Shown in pieces: positions 24,483-33,141 of a DNA stretch of 64,000 nucleotides. The translations under genes and the position numbers were made by a program. The stretch is from SAR202 cluster bacterium bin22 (lineage in GTDB: Bacteria > Chloroflexota > Dehalococcoidia > Lucifugimonadales > UBA3495), in NCBI GenBank assembly GCA_002238505.1, contig MPMM01000013.1:1-64000 (forward strand). The letters run 5' to 3'. Within the stretch, counting starts at the first letter, position 1. Each line of letters starts with the position of its first letter. The notes beneath the pieces are model-generated. The model searched no databases, was not told where the DNA came from, and saw nothing but the letters and a program-made list of their open reading frames with translations.

Positions 24483-24878
24483 ATGCAAAACCACAGATTT
24501 CTTATCAAAGTGGAGGCAAGCAGGCTGGAAGAGTTGGAGAAAGCCTGCGCCAGCGCCGGCGTGAGCTTCGATCCCCTGCGGGACGTCTTCGTCCTGGCCC
24601 AGGACAACTGGGAGATCGAGGTATTCACCACCGGCGACCTGGACGAGCTGGCGGAGCTGACCAACGAGCATCTCGAAGAGGACGCGCCGGACGAGCCCCG
24701 GCGGCTCAAGCTGGCCACCCACAACCTGTCGCTGGAGGAGAAGGAGCGGCTGCTGCACTTCTACCAGACCGAGGTCTCCTTCCGGCACAGCCTGAGGACG
24801 TCGGTATCCGGAATTCCCCGCGAGAGCCTGGACGAACTGCAGAAGAAAGCGCCGGGCGTATTCCAGGAAGCCCATTAA
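24483..24878 (+). CDS. Hypothetical protein, N-terminal domain shared with the 38657 gene
   Basis: 131 aa, ATG 24483. The N-terminal 35 residues match those at 38657: 'NHRFLIKVE', a helix, 'AGVSFDPLRDVFV' against 'HHHYILSVP', a helix, 'KGIDLEPQRDFVQ'. This is a beta-alpha-beta unit. Both genes also carry the same promoter-like signature. The C terminus here is helical (EEKERLLHFYQTEV). Function unknown. Confidence 0.6.
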   Translation: MQNHRFLIKVEASRLEELEKACASAGVSFDPLRDVFVLAQDNWEIEVFTTGDLDELAELTNEHLEEDAPDEPRRLKLATHNLSLEEKERLLHFYQTEVSFRHSLRTSVSGIPRESLDELQKKAPGVFQEAH

Positions 24879-24932
24879 CAGACCGCCGGGGCAAAGCGGA
24901 AATACGAACGCCTAAGGAGTGGAAAAGCCACA

Positions 24933-25304
24933 ATGCAGATGCCCGTAACCTTCAACGACATAGAGCTGTGCCGACCCTGCGTGGAAAGCTGCGCCGAATG
25001 CCGCCGCAAGAGGCCCGGAGACCACCAACAGAGCCAAGGACCGGCCCACCGCAAGCCCTGCGGCGTGAGCGGACACCCCCAGCGGCCCCAGCTGTACCTG
25101 TACCGGTGCCTGGACTGCGGCAACGAGATGACCGACGACCTGAAGGGCCGTCCCTGCGACCTCTGCGCGTCCCGCAGCATCGCCCGGACCGAGGCGCTGC
25201 CCGAGACATACCTGGTACCCCGCATCGCGCCCTTCTGCCTGGACTGCCACCTTTACCACGACGGGGGCAGGGAGCGGCGCAGCGCGGCCGGGGAGTATTG
25301 CTGA
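24933..25304 (+). CDS. Multi-zinc-ribbon protein
   Basis: 123 aa, ATG 24933. At least five Cys pairs: LCRPC, SCAEC, KPCG, RCLDCG, PCDLC and FCLDC with HLYH. Enough ligands for two or three zinc ions. It probably acts by binding nucleic acid or protein; no catalytic motif. Not recognised beyond this. Confidence 0.6.
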   Translation: MQMPVTFNDIELCRPCVESCAECRRKRPGDHQQSQGPAHRKPCGVSGHPQRPQLYLYRCLDCGNEMTDDLKGRPCDLCASRSIARTEALPETYLVPRIAPFCLDCHLYHDGGRERRSAAGEYC

Positions 25305-25335
25305 AAGCGCCAGCACGAAGGAGGAGCAGACAACC

Positions 25336-25836
25336 TTGGGAACCAGAAGCTTCATAGCGCACATCGACCGGCGGGGCAACGGCCTAGCCATCTACTGCGG
25401 GCAGGGCTCCCACCCGCGGGACCTGGGAGCGCTGCTGCTAACAAGCTACCAGCGGGAACGGGACGTCCGGGCCCTGATGGCCCTGGGACGGGTCTCCCGG
25501 GTCCTGGACACCCCCGAGCTGTCCGCCCGCTACTCGAATATAATCGCCGCCGGCGCGGCAACGAAGTTCAACTGCGGCACCGAGGGTTTCTTCGGCCGCT
25601 TCTGGACGCCGGGGACCGAATGGCTCTACGCCTGGACGCCGGACGGCTGGTTCGCCGCCCCCGGGCTGCGGCCGGCGCTGGGCGACTGGTACTACGACGA
25701 GGACCATCCCGACCACAACGCCGAGATGACCAGGCTCCACGAGCTGGCCACAGGGATCCAGGTTCCCGTCAGCCTCCACCAGCTGGTGGAGGAACAGCAA
25801 CCGGAAGACGGCCCTCCACCGGGCCCGGCAGATTAA
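25336..25836 (+). CDS. Hypothetical protein, related to the 19563 gene
   Basis: 166 aa, TTG start 25336 after GAAGGAGGAGC. Shares with 19563 the FIAHIDRRGNG opening, RDVRALMALGR and YAWTPDGWFAAPG. A longer acidic C terminus (DWYYDEDHPDHN) then a Pro-rich tail. The two genes show about one third identity by eye over the shared blocks. Confidence 0.55.
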   Translation: MGTRSFIAHIDRRGNGLAIYCGQGSHPRDLGALLLTSYQRERDVRALMALGRVSRVLDTPELSARYSNIIAAGAATKFNCGTEGFFGRFWTPGTEWLYAWTPDGWFAAPGLRPALGDWYYDEDHPDHNAEMTRLHELATGIQVPVSLHQLVEEQQPEDGPPPGPAD

Positions 25837-25916
25837 CAAAGCGGCTGAGACCAGGCCGGAATCAACCGGGTTGAAACCCCGGATTCGGGACACGATAAGA
25901 CAAGGAGCAGACACAC

Positions 25917-26576
25917 ATGAGCACAGCCCGGGGCGGCCAGTGCCGCCGCTGCGACAAGGAGACCAAGACCCACGCCGCCATGAAACAGCACCTCACCATG
26001 TGCCTGGAGGAATGGCATAAGGACATAAATATGTACGGCTGCGAGCCCATCCGAGAGGGAGAGGTGGCCGAGATCTACTGGCACCTGTCGGTGAAGAGTT
26101 CCGGACCCCACTGGCTGGAAATCCTGGTTCCGGAGAACACGACCCTGGATGAGCTGGACCGTTTCCTGCGCGACACCTGGCTCGATTGCTGCGGCCACTT
26201 GAGCGCCTTCCAGATGGGCAAGCTGCTGATCAGCAACTCCCTGGAGGAGGACATCGCCAACCACGTCAACCACATAGACCTGTCGGAGCTGGTGAGCATG
26301 GAAAGCGAGATCAGCGAGGTGCTATTGCCCGGCCACAGCATGGAGCACTCCTACGACTTCGGCGACATAACCCTGCTGGAGATCACCTGCCGGGACATCC
26401 TGGCACTGAGGAACCAGCCCGGTATAATACTGGCGGCCAGGAACTCCCGCGACCAGGACGAGAAATTCGACTCGCCCAGGGACGGGCTGCCCTGCTTCCA
26501 CCCCGACGGGCTGAAGGAACCGGTCAGCGCGGCCAGCCGCAAGGACTGGGCCGACGACGACACTAACGACCACTGA
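25917..26576 (+). CDS. pRiA4b ORF-3-like protein with N-terminal zinc finger
   Basis: 219 aa, ATG 25917 after AAGGAGC. Residues about 7-28 hold CRRCDKETKTHAAMKQHLTM, a C2H2-like finger. From residue 45 the pRiA4b ORF-3 pattern follows: YWHLSVKSSGPHWLEILVP, TLDELDRFLRD, WLDCCGHLSAFQ and, near residue 142, EHSYDFGDITLLE. This family is common on plasmids and in bacterial genomes; its function is not established. The finger fusion suggests nucleic-acid binding. Confidence 0.75.
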   Translation: MSTARGGQCRRCDKETKTHAAMKQHLTMCLEEWHKDINMYGCEPIREGEVAEIYWHLSVKSSGPHWLEILVPENTTLDELDRFLRDTWLDCCGHLSAFQMGKLLISNSLEEDIANHVNHIDLSELVSMESEISEVLLPGHSMEHSYDFGDITLLEITCRDILALRNQPGIILAARNSRDQDEKFDSPRDGLPCFHPDGLKEPVSAASRKDWADDDTNDH

Positions 26577-26632
26577 CGGAACACGGCCGCAAAGAGGCCG
26601 CCGCAACAATAGCAGAGAGGTGAAACGCGACC

Positions 26633-27139
26633 TTGACTACTCGGACTACAAACGCAACCGAGGAGACCGCAGGGGCCCCCGGGCAGAACAAGTACAAGCT
26701 GCGCGACGCCGGCCACGCCACCAGAGAGTCCAAGCGGGAGCTGCTGAAGCAGGCGAAACAGGTAGCGACGCTGGCCGCGGCGGGACACGGCCCCACCAGC
26801 CCGGAGGTGAAGGAACAGGCCCGCCTGCTCCTGAAGGCCGCCATCGACTGGCAGAACTCAGCGGTCCAGGCCGCCGCCGAGACCGGCAAGGAGGCCAGGC
26901 CCAGGCCCAACTTCCAGCAGGGGCCCAAGCCCCCGGACCTGAAGGCCCAGCCGGGACAAAGGAAGTACCACAGCCGGATCTTCTTCTGGGCCAGCAGGTA
27001 CGCCTGGGACAAGCGGGACGGGCTAAACCCCAGAGAGGCCGCCCGGAACCTGGTCCTGACCGCCTACGTCGGCTTTCACCGCAACGAATCGGAAAAGCCC
27101 AAAAACAGCGAGGAAGGGGGCGAGAATGCCCGAACTTGA
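26633..27139 (+). CDS. Hypothetical basic protein
   Basis: 168 aa, TTG start 26633 after GAGAGGTGAAA. Lys/Arg-rich and mostly helical (KRELLKQAKQVATLAAAG); a Pro-rich linker and a closing RKYHSRIFFWASRYAWDK segment. It overlaps the next gene by 14 bp. A DNA or RNA ligand is plausible from charge alone. Confidence 0.5.
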   Translation: MTTRTTNATEETAGAPGQNKYKLRDAGHATRESKRELLKQAKQVATLAAAGHGPTSPEVKEQARLLLKAAIDWQNSAVQAAAETGKEARPRPNFQQGPKPPDLKAQPGQRKYHSRIFFWASRYAWDKRDGLNPREAARNLVLTAYVGFHRNESEKPKNSEEGGENART

Positions 27140-27515
27140 CGAGGAGACCCGGCAGCGAAACCGGCAGCGGATGGACCGGCTGGAGGAAATACGCCGGTCG
27201 ATGCCCCGCTACGTCCAGCTAAGCTGCCGCCTGTGCAGCTGGGCCGTCAACGGCCTGGACCTGAACGAAGCCAGGAAGGGCCTGGACGAACACGAGAAGT
27301 CCCACCCGGAATACAACGAATGGCGGGAGCTGGTCGGATCCCGGGAGGACATTGGAGCCGCCATCCACGACCACGAATGCGCTATTACCGCCTGCGTATG
27401 CCGCTGCGGCTGCCGGAGCGGGCCCTTCTGCAGCCTGGTCTTCGGAACCCTGTGCTCCGTCTGCACCGTACGCGAGATGCGGGGCGACGAGGAACACGGC
27501 CGCCGGGAGGATTAA
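27126..27515 (+). CDS. Cys-rich hypothetical protein
   Basis: 129 aa, ATG 27126 after GGAAGGGGGCGAG. LSCRLCSW, then ECAITACVCRCGCRSG and FCSLVFGTLCSVC: ten or more cysteines, likely two zinc sites. A helical middle part contains DEHEKSHPEYNEW. Not recognised. Confidence 0.55.
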   Translation: MPELDEETRQRNRQRMDRLEEIRRSMPRYVQLSCRLCSWAVNGLDLNEARKGLDEHEKSHPEYNEWRELVGSREDIGAAIHDHECAITACVCRCGCRSGPFCSLVFGTLCSVCTVREMRGDEEHGRRED

Positions 27516-27569
27516 CAGCAACAGAGGCCTGGTGTGCCGCACAATTGTACGACAGGAGGGTGATTCTGA

Positions 27570-27899
27570 ATGAACCAGGGCGCGCTCCACTACCACATCT
27601 ACCAGCCGGTGATCGACCCGAACACCGGCGTCATCATCTTCTACCGGCTGGTGGAAAGCTACCCGGACTTCTACAGCGAAAGCCGCTCCACGGCCAACGG
27701 CCGCGCCCGCTATCACCACGAGACCTTCGGCATGGCCGCCGCCATGGTCCGCCAGTGCAACAACGTCAACTGCCTGCACCGCTACATACGGATGATCGAG
27801 GAGGTCATAGACAACCAAGAGACTCGGGACCAGAAGGGCGAGAGTCCCGAGGGCACAGCGGCAGACGAAAAACAGCCAACGGAAATTCCCCGGGAGTAA
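27570..27899 (+). CDS. Hypothetical protein
   Basis: 109 aa, ATG 27570 after AGGAGGGTGA. LHYHIYQPVIDPNTGVIIFY and FYSESRSTANGRARYHHET; a probable beta-hairpin with a helical tail holding a CNNVNCLHRY pair. Not recognised. Confidence 0.5.
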   Translation: MNQGALHYHIYQPVIDPNTGVIIFYRLVESYPDFYSESRSTANGRARYHHETFGMAAAMVRQCNNVNCLHRYIRMIEEVIDNQETRDQKGESPEGTAADEKQPTEIPRE

Positions 27900-27909
27900 A
27901 TCGGATATT

Positions 27910-28137
27910 ATGGAACAACTGCTCCACGCAGCAAGCATCCCGCTCTTCATCCTGACCGTCGCAACCATAGTCGGATTAATAGGCTGGAACTCGTACCAGG
28001 TGCTGCGCCACGGCCACCTGCCCCAGGAGGGCTCAGACCGGACGGCAAAGGTGAAGAACCGCCACGTCATGCTGAGGGTCGCAGCGGTCGGCCTGACCGG
28101 CGCGGCGGCGCTGGCGCTTTACATGCTAACCAGCTGA
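27910..28137 (+). CDS. Two-pass small membrane protein
   Basis: 75 aa, ATG 27910, ten bases after the preceding stop. Transmembrane segments at about residues 8-28 and 54-73, joined by a basic loop (RTAKVKNRH). By the positive-inside rule the loop is cytoplasmic. Holin-like size, but no holin-specific motif. Confidence 0.5.
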   Translation: MEQLLHAASIPLFILTVATIVGLIGWNSYQVLRHGHLPQEGSDRTAKVKNRHVMLRVAAVGLTGAAALALYMLTS

Positions 28138-28264
28138 AACAGCCGGGGAGCTGACGCAGCTCCGAACCGTCGCGTGAGACACCGCTTGGACTGGTGCGGA
28201 AAAGAAAGTAATATTAAAAGAAATCTCAACAGGAAACTGCCAGGTAGAACGGGGAGGAACCAGG

Positions 28265-29152
28265 ATGAAAACAGCCGACAGCATGGCCCTGGAAGTCGCC
28301 CAGGCGGTTCTGGAGAAACACCAGCCCGACCTGGTGATACTGTTCGGATCCCGTTCCCGCGGAGACTACAACCCCGACTCGGACGTGGACCTCATGCTGA
28401 TCACCAAGACTGCGCCGCCGGATAGGACCGAAGAGCCGGTGATGCAGACGCCAAACTCCCGGAGCCTGGGTCCCGGCACCCAGGCCACCTGGGAGGCAGA
28501 GCAGATCGCGCTGTCGATATACGGCAGACCCGTGCCGGTTCAATTGGTATGGATCACACCGGAAGAATACCTCCACCGACGGAAGTTCCGGAACAGCCTG
28601 GAGACGGTGGCGACCAGGGAGGGAACCCTCATGCCCAGAAACCCAGAAAACTACTCCGGCATGGAGTTCAATGAAGAGTACCAACCGGACGAATACGACT
28701 GGGAAAGGTACGAAGACCGGCTGGGAGAGGCCGAGGAACACAGGGATTATATTGAAGGAAAACTGTTGACCAATGACGGAGAACCGTCCCGGGACAACGG
28801 CGTAGGCCTACAGGCCCACGCCGGGGTTGAAAGCGGCCTGAAAGCCGTCCTGGAGGCCTGGAAAGGGATTGAGGGCGAGAGCGACCGGAACCGTTACCGC
28901 GAGGACCACAATATAAGCCAGCTCCTGGGGCAGCTCAGGCGAGCAGACCCGGAAATGGCGGACTTCCGGCTGGCAGTGGACCCGGCCATATATCAGTCCT
29001 ACCGGGGACGGCAGGCATATACCAGGAAGGAACCCCACCTGGCCATAACCATAATGGAGGGAGGACTGCAGGGCGCCCTGAACGACGTGAACGCGCTGAT
29101 TGAAAGGGCCAAGGAGGTCCAGGCAAGGGCCCACAGGGAGGGCGACTGCTGA
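28265..29152 (+). CDS. Fused MNT-HEPN protein (type VII toxin-antitoxin-like)
   Basis: 295 aa, ATG 28265 after GGGGAGGAACC. Residues 1-115: minimal nucleotidyltransferase with VILFGSRSRGD (G28-S29) and intact S39-D40-V-D42-L. Residues about 175-290: a helical HEPN-like domain (GLQAHAGVESGLKAVLEAW, EDHNISQLLGQLRR, SYRGRQAYTR). The R-x4-H-like arrangement of HEPN RNases may be RYREDH near residue 206. Normally MNT antitoxin and HEPN toxin are separate genes; here they are one chain. RNase and AMPylation activities are inferred from the families. A strong terminator follows. Confidence 0.75.
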   Translation: MKTADSMALEVAQAVLEKHQPDLVILFGSRSRGDYNPDSDVDLMLITKTAPPDRTEEPVMQTPNSRSLGPGTQATWEAEQIALSIYGRPVPVQLVWITPEEYLHRRKFRNSLETVATREGTLMPRNPENYSGMEFNEEYQPDEYDWERYEDRLGEAEEHRDYIEGKLLTNDGEPSRDNGVGLQAHAGVESGLKAVLEAWKGIEGESDRNRYREDHNISQLLGQLRRADPEMADFRLAVDPAIYQSYRGRQAYTRKEPHLAITIMEGGLQGALNDVNALIERAKEVQARAHREGDC

Positions 29153-29210
29153 AGACCCCGCAAGATTATTTCAATGAAGAAAGCTCAACAACCTCAGGAA
29201 CACCCAAGGA

Positions 29211-29239
29211 AAGGCCCCGCCAGAAAACGGCGGGGCCTT
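29211..29239 (+). terminator. Strong bidirectional terminator
   Basis: AAGGCCCCGCC and GGCGGGGCCTT pair perfectly with an A-rich loop; T residues follow on both strands. It closes the MNT-HEPN unit. Confidence 0.8.
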
Positions 29240-29261
29240 CACTTTTACCAGGGAGAAACGA

Positions 29262-29570
29262 ATGACCGACAGGATGACCTTCGACGAGATCAGCGAGCTG
29301 CTCGCGCGCCCGCCGGACATAGCCCGGACCGTGGAGTACGTCCAGCGGCGGCGCTGCCGGGCCTACCCGCCCTTCGGCGGGACCCCCGCCGAAAACCTGC
29401 TCCCCTGGGTCAAGGAAAACGAGCGCCGGTGCTTTAACTGCGGCCAGATGCGCCCGGAACACCAAGGCACCTGTTGGGGTAACGCAAGCTGCGAGATCTG
29501 GAACTGCCACGAGTGTGTGCCCCTGGTCCTGGACGCCCTGGCCGAGGCCGACAACGCGGGGCAAAAGTAG
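29262..29570 (+). CDS. Small zinc-ribbon protein
   Basis: 102 aa, ATG 29262 after a GGGAGAAACG box. RRCFNCGQMRPEHQG and CEIWNCHEC provide four to five Cys ligands. The first third is helical (FDEISELLARPPDI). It starts directly after the terminator hairpin, so its promoter must overlap the preceding unit. Not recognised. Confidence 0.55.
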   Translation: MTDRMTFDEISELLARPPDIARTVEYVQRRRCRAYPPFGGTPAENLLPWVKENERRCFNCGQMRPEHQGTCWGNASCEIWNCHECVPLVLDALAEADNAGQK

Positions 29571-29640
29571 CAGCCCAAACCCTAGCGAGCAAGAATGACC
29601 GGCCCGGAGCGCCGGATACCAAAAACGAGGAGCAGAAGAA

Positions 29641-30279
29641 TTGCCAAGCAACACCACGGCCAAGCAGCAGGATCCGGCCGAAGACGCAGGCCAATACAAG
29701 GTCCAGTACGACCGCCAGATAGAGCGCAGCATCGGCGCCATGAGGGAAACCACCCTGGTCTCCTTCCATGATATGAAGACCGAGGGCATGCCCACCCGGT
29801 TCGTCGACGACATCATGGCCGAGTTCTTCAGCCGGATCGAGGAGCAACGCTACAGCGGCATCGGAAGGGGAGACGACTGGTTTATTTACGACACCAGCGA
29901 AACGCTGGACCGGCAGAAGGGAGCCAGCGAGGCCCTGCACGGTGTAACCGTGGCGATCTGGGTCACCATCAAGCCCCTCCTCGGCGCCGCCGGGCCCGAA
30001 CGGCAGTACGAGGGACGGATCACGGCCACCGACGACAGCGCCTATCCCATCGCCGAGGCAAAGCCGCTGGCCACCGCCGCCTTCCAGGTCAGCATCGTCG
30101 ACGACGAGGACGCCAAGGCGCTGCTCAACGACGTGAAGGAGAAGACCCTCGCCTGCGCCACCGCCCTGGAGGAATACGAGGGCGACAGCCGACAGCTGGA
30201 CTTCCACGGCGCCCGTATGAAGGAGGCCGCCCTGGCCATGGACCGGGCGGAACGCCACGCCAACGGCCCCTGGTACTGA
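29641..30279 (+). CDS. Hypothetical protein
   Basis: 212 aa, TTG start 29641 after GAGGAGCAGAAG. Alternating helices and strands; GVTVAIWVTIKPLLGAAG, then a C-terminal helical part with KEKTLACATALEEYEG. No motif recognised. Phage single-strand annealing or tail-assembly functions were considered but nothing supports them. Confidence 0.5.
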   Translation: MPSNTTAKQQDPAEDAGQYKVQYDRQIERSIGAMRETTLVSFHDMKTEGMPTRFVDDIMAEFFSRIEEQRYSGIGRGDDWFIYDTSETLDRQKGASEALHGVTVAIWVTIKPLLGAAGPERQYEGRITATDDSAYPIAEAKPLATAAFQVSIVDDEDAKALLNDVKEKTLACATALEEYEGDSRQLDFHGARMKEAALAMDRAERHANGPWY

Positions 30280-30347
30280 GCTGAACCGCCCCAGGAACGG
30301 GAACCGCCACACCATTAGATCTGAAAACATCAAGGAGAAGAGCACCC

Positions 30348-30632
30348 ATGACCATGCCCTATAGCCCCGCTATTGTAGAGGAAGAGGAAAGCCAGCAGCC
30401 CGTAACCGTGGAAGAGCCCGAGGAGGTCGGCGATCCCACCCAGATCCTGCGCGACATGTTATGCGACTCGTGCAACGATTTCTACTACGACAACTACAAC
30501 TCGCTGGACCCGGCCAGCAAGGTATTCCTGGCCCAGGAGCTGGGCAGCGAGCTGGAGGACCACATCTGCGACCGCTCCGAGGAGCCGGAGATCCACTGCA
30601 CCTGCACCTGCCTGGCCATCAACCGCATCTGA
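30348..30632 (+). CDS. Small Cys-rich acidic protein
   Basis: 94 aa, ATG 30348 after AAGGAGAAGAG. Acidic N terminus; CDSCND near residue 43, a helical stretch, and CTCTCLAIN near the end (C-x-C-x-C). Not recognised. Confidence 0.5.
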   Translation: MTMPYSPAIVEEEESQQPVTVEEPEEVGDPTQILRDMLCDSCNDFYYDNYNSLDPASKVFLAQELGSELEDHICDRSEEPEIHCTCTCLAINRI

Positions 30633-30748
30633 ACCGTTGCAGACCGTGACCGGCGCCGCACGCATGGCCGGGACAACCCCGTAGACGGATGCCCCGGCCG
30701 GAGGCAACAAGTTTCGGAATTTTCTGAATCAAGGAGACAACCCCGAAT

Positions 30749-31465
30749 ATGGGACACGAAGCAATCTTCAACATCACCTGGGACGGAGACAAGCCGGACC
30801 CGAACGAAGTGGCCCGACGGCTGGCCGAGGGCTGGGGCCACACCAGGGAGGCCGACACCAGCCGGGCCGCCGACCTGATCCACGGAAGGTGCAGCGCCCG
30901 TTGGCTCAACTGGGATGACGACCTGCGGACCCTATCGCTCCAGTGGCCCGAGACGACCTTCACGGCCGAGCGCAGGGACGCCGCCGCCGGGGAGCACCTG
31001 GCCGCCTACTTCCAGAACGGCCGCAGCTACCAGGTATGCCTGAGGCCCCCGCCCTTCAACCAGGCCCTCCTGGAATGCGAGCAGGACAGACCCGACCTGG
31101 CCGCCCACGTCCAGTACCGGTTCGTGGAGGTCCCCGAGGAAGCCGGGAAGATCCCCTGGCGCCAGCAGGTAACACAGGACCATCCGGTCACCGAGGCCAA
31201 CCGCAGACGGCTGAACCACGAGGTCACATTCCTGTTCGGAACAATGGCGCCGCCCAGGGACATGCCCAGCTCCGGAGCGCGGTGCATCCACCACAACGAC
31301 GAGAACGGAGCCCACGACCGGGCCGTCGCCTGGACCTGGCAGTACGACATACCGGCAGAGAACAACGAATGCTACACCGGCTTCGCCGGATACTGCGGCG
31401 TCTGCCTGACCAGGAGCTACGGCATATTGCTCGACCAGGTACGGGCGATCTTCGGCCTGGGCTGA
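30749..31465 (+). CDS. Hypothetical protein, paralogue of the 6366 gene
   Basis: 238 aa, ATG 30749 after AAGGAGACAAC. Full-length relative of 6366: FNITWDGDKPDPNEV, HLAAYFQNGRSYQ, VQYRFVEVPEEAG, RAVAWTWQYDIP and YTGFAGYCG. In both copies the next gene starts within 100 bp but the downstream genes differ, so only this gene was duplicated. Function unknown. Confidence 0.65.
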   Translation: MGHEAIFNITWDGDKPDPNEVARRLAEGWGHTREADTSRAADLIHGRCSARWLNWDDDLRTLSLQWPETTFTAERRDAAAGEHLAAYFQNGRSYQVCLRPPPFNQALLECEQDRPDLAAHVQYRFVEVPEEAGKIPWRQQVTQDHPVTEANRRRLNHEVTFLFGTMAPPRDMPSSGARCIHHNDENGAHDRAVAWTWQYDIPAENNECYTGFAGYCGVCLTRSYGILLDQVRAIFGLG

Positions 31466-31503
31466 AGCGCCAGCAGCCCCCAATACTGGAGGATAAGAAC
31501 AGC

Positions 31504-31932
31504 GTGTACAACCCCGAAACAGGAATCACCCTGATCAACAGCAAACGGGAGCGGGACGCCCCGGGCACCCGCTTCTGGGACCCGTCGTCCAACCATCCCC
31601 GCTTCCGGCAGGCCTGGGAGCAGGACATCTCCGAGGACGAGACCTGCGCCTTCTGCCGCCACGACGCCCGCGACCACAGCATGATCGTCACCGAACCCCA
31701 CTTCTACCGGCCGGTAACGATGTACGACCAGCTGCAAAGAGAGCGTACCTTCGAGAATCCCCACGACCCCAACGGCGGACACCTGGTCCTGCAGGAGCTG
31801 GGACACAAGGCCGAGGTCGTGATGATGAAATGCCACGCCTGCGCCCGGGAGAAGGACACCGCCATGTCCGTATGCCTGTCCCTGGACTTCGACTACGGCT
31901 CGATGAAGGACGGCAGTCCCCACCCGCTGTAA
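31504..31932 (+). CDS. Hypothetical zinc-motif protein
   Basis: 142 aa, GTG start 31504 after GGAGGATAAG. CAFCRHDARDH and KCHACARE give a CxxC...CxxC pair with nearby His, spaced about 60 residues. The N terminus resembles a loop region (FWDPSSNHPRFRQAWE). Not recognised. Confidence 0.5.
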   Translation: MYNPETGITLINSKRERDAPGTRFWDPSSNHPRFRQAWEQDISEDETCAFCRHDARDHSMIVTEPHFYRPVTMYDQLQRERTFENPHDPNGGHLVLQELGHKAEVVMMKCHACAREKDTAMSVCLSLDFDYGSMKDGSPHPL

Positions 31933-31944
31933 TTCACCGCCGGC

Positions 31945-31976
31945 GAAAGCCGGGGAGAGCGCAAGCGCGATACGAT
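31945..31976 (+). promoter_or_regulatory. Promoter-like: GAAAGC - 20 bp - TACGAT
   Basis: GAAAGC (31945-31950) lies in the loop and arm of a GCCGGCGAAAGCCGG hairpin; TACGAT is at 31971-31976, 21 bp before the next ATG. Member of the shared promoter set. Confidence 0.45.
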
Positions 31977-31996
31977 AGAACTGAGGCCTGACCGGA

Positions 31997-32407
31997 ATGC
32001 CAAAGCAGCTCAACGAAATCAGACTCCATTTCGAATGCCTGATCGGCGGGCTCTTCGAGCACGATTACGCGCCGGCCCACGCGCCGGACCCCTGCCAGGA
32101 CTGCCAATTCCACCTGGGCAACGCCCGGATCCAGGCGGGAATCCTGATCAACCAGGAGGAAGGGAGAATCATGGCCCGGGACCGCAGCCTGCTTCCGGCC
32201 ACGCCAGCCCAGGAAGACGGTGGACTGTGGCAGTGCGCCGAACGGGACTGGCGCTGCGGGGTGAAACACGGAAGCTACAGCGCCGCCGCCAACCACATCC
32301 GACGGATGGGAAACGCCGCCGGTCGGAACTGGACCGTGATTCCCTGGCAGCCGCTGACCACCCGGGACCCCAACGATTGGGACGAAGACGACGAAGACGA
32401 GGAATAG
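31997..32407 (+). CDS. Hypothetical protein
   Basis: 136 aa, ATG 31997. DPCQDCQFHLGN gives one CxxC; LWQCAERDWRCG adds two more Cys. The segment HGSYSAAANHIRRMGN resembles a basic DNA-contact helix. Very acidic C terminus (DWDEDDEDEE). Not recognised. Confidence 0.5.
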   Translation: MPKQLNEIRLHFECLIGGLFEHDYAPAHAPDPCQDCQFHLGNARIQAGILINQEEGRIMARDRSLLPATPAQEDGGLWQCAERDWRCGVKHGSYSAAANHIRRMGNAAGRNWTVIPWQPLTTRDPNDWDEDDEDEE

Positions 32408-32423
32408 GGAGAAGTACCCCGCA

Positions 32424-33095
32424 ATGAACGAGACGCCAACCACGATAGCCCACGTCCTGCTAAGGGAGATGGAACGGGCCCAGGAGGCCGGATCCGGCCC
32501 CAGGCTCACCGCAGCACTGAACCTGGCCGCCCGGCTGGGCGCCAGCCGCCAGGGCTACAACGACCACTTCAGCCAGCTCAGCCGCATGTGGATGCCCGAC
32601 GGCAGCCGCCTGGAGTTCATCAAGGACCAGCACGGACGGGTCACCGCCAACTGCGCCGGGACCCGGCCCGAGGAGGACGCCCCCACCGGCATAGTCCTGC
32701 TCAGCCGCGGGCCGGACACCGGGACGGAACAGCCCGGGTGCAACCTGGAGGACATCAAGACCATGTTCGACGAGGCCCAGGAGACCTCCCCGACCGAGCC
32801 CCGTCTGGAGCAGGTCGCCGCCGCCGAGGTCAACTACCTCAACGCGACGCGCCGCATGGAAGCTGCGAAGACCGCCGAGATGGAACGGCAGGCCCTGGAA
32901 AGACTGACGCACCTGGCCGAGACCGGCGAGTGCCGCCGGGCCATCAGCCCGGACACCCTGCGGGAGGTGGTCTGCGACCTTGACTACATCACCGAGAAGA
33001 CGGTTACCATGGATGAGGCCACCCGCCTGATAGCGGTCATGTGGCAACGGACCGAGACGGAAGACGCGCAGGACGAGGTAGCGCCGGAAAGTTAG
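32424..33095 (+). CDS. Hypothetical helical protein
   Basis: 223 aa, ATG 32424 after GGGAGAAG, 16 bp from the previous stop. Helical, no membrane segment. The second half (EVNYLNATRRMEAAKTAEME) is probably a coiled coil. Not recognised. Confidence 0.5.
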   Translation: MNETPTTIAHVLLREMERAQEAGSGPRLTAALNLAARLGASRQGYNDHFSQLSRMWMPDGSRLEFIKDQHGRVTANCAGTRPEEDAPTGIVLLSRGPDTGTEQPGCNLEDIKTMFDEAQETSPTEPRLEQVAAAEVNYLNATRRMEAAKTAEMERQALERLTHLAETGECRRAISPDTLREVVCDLDYITEKTVTMDEATRLIAVMWQRTETEDAQDEVAPES

Positions 33096-33141
33096 CAGCC
33101 AAACCGACGAAATTCACCACCAGGGCCAGAGGAAAGGACAA

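Noticed and set aside
25871-25901. TTGAAA/TAAGAC pair as a further member of the promoter set
   Set aside because: The spacing is 19 bp and the upstream box differs (TTGAAA instead of GAAAGC). It may be an ordinary promoter but does not support the shared motif.
27910-28137. Holin
   Set aside because: Size and two membrane segments fit, but no endolysin or lysis context and no family motif.
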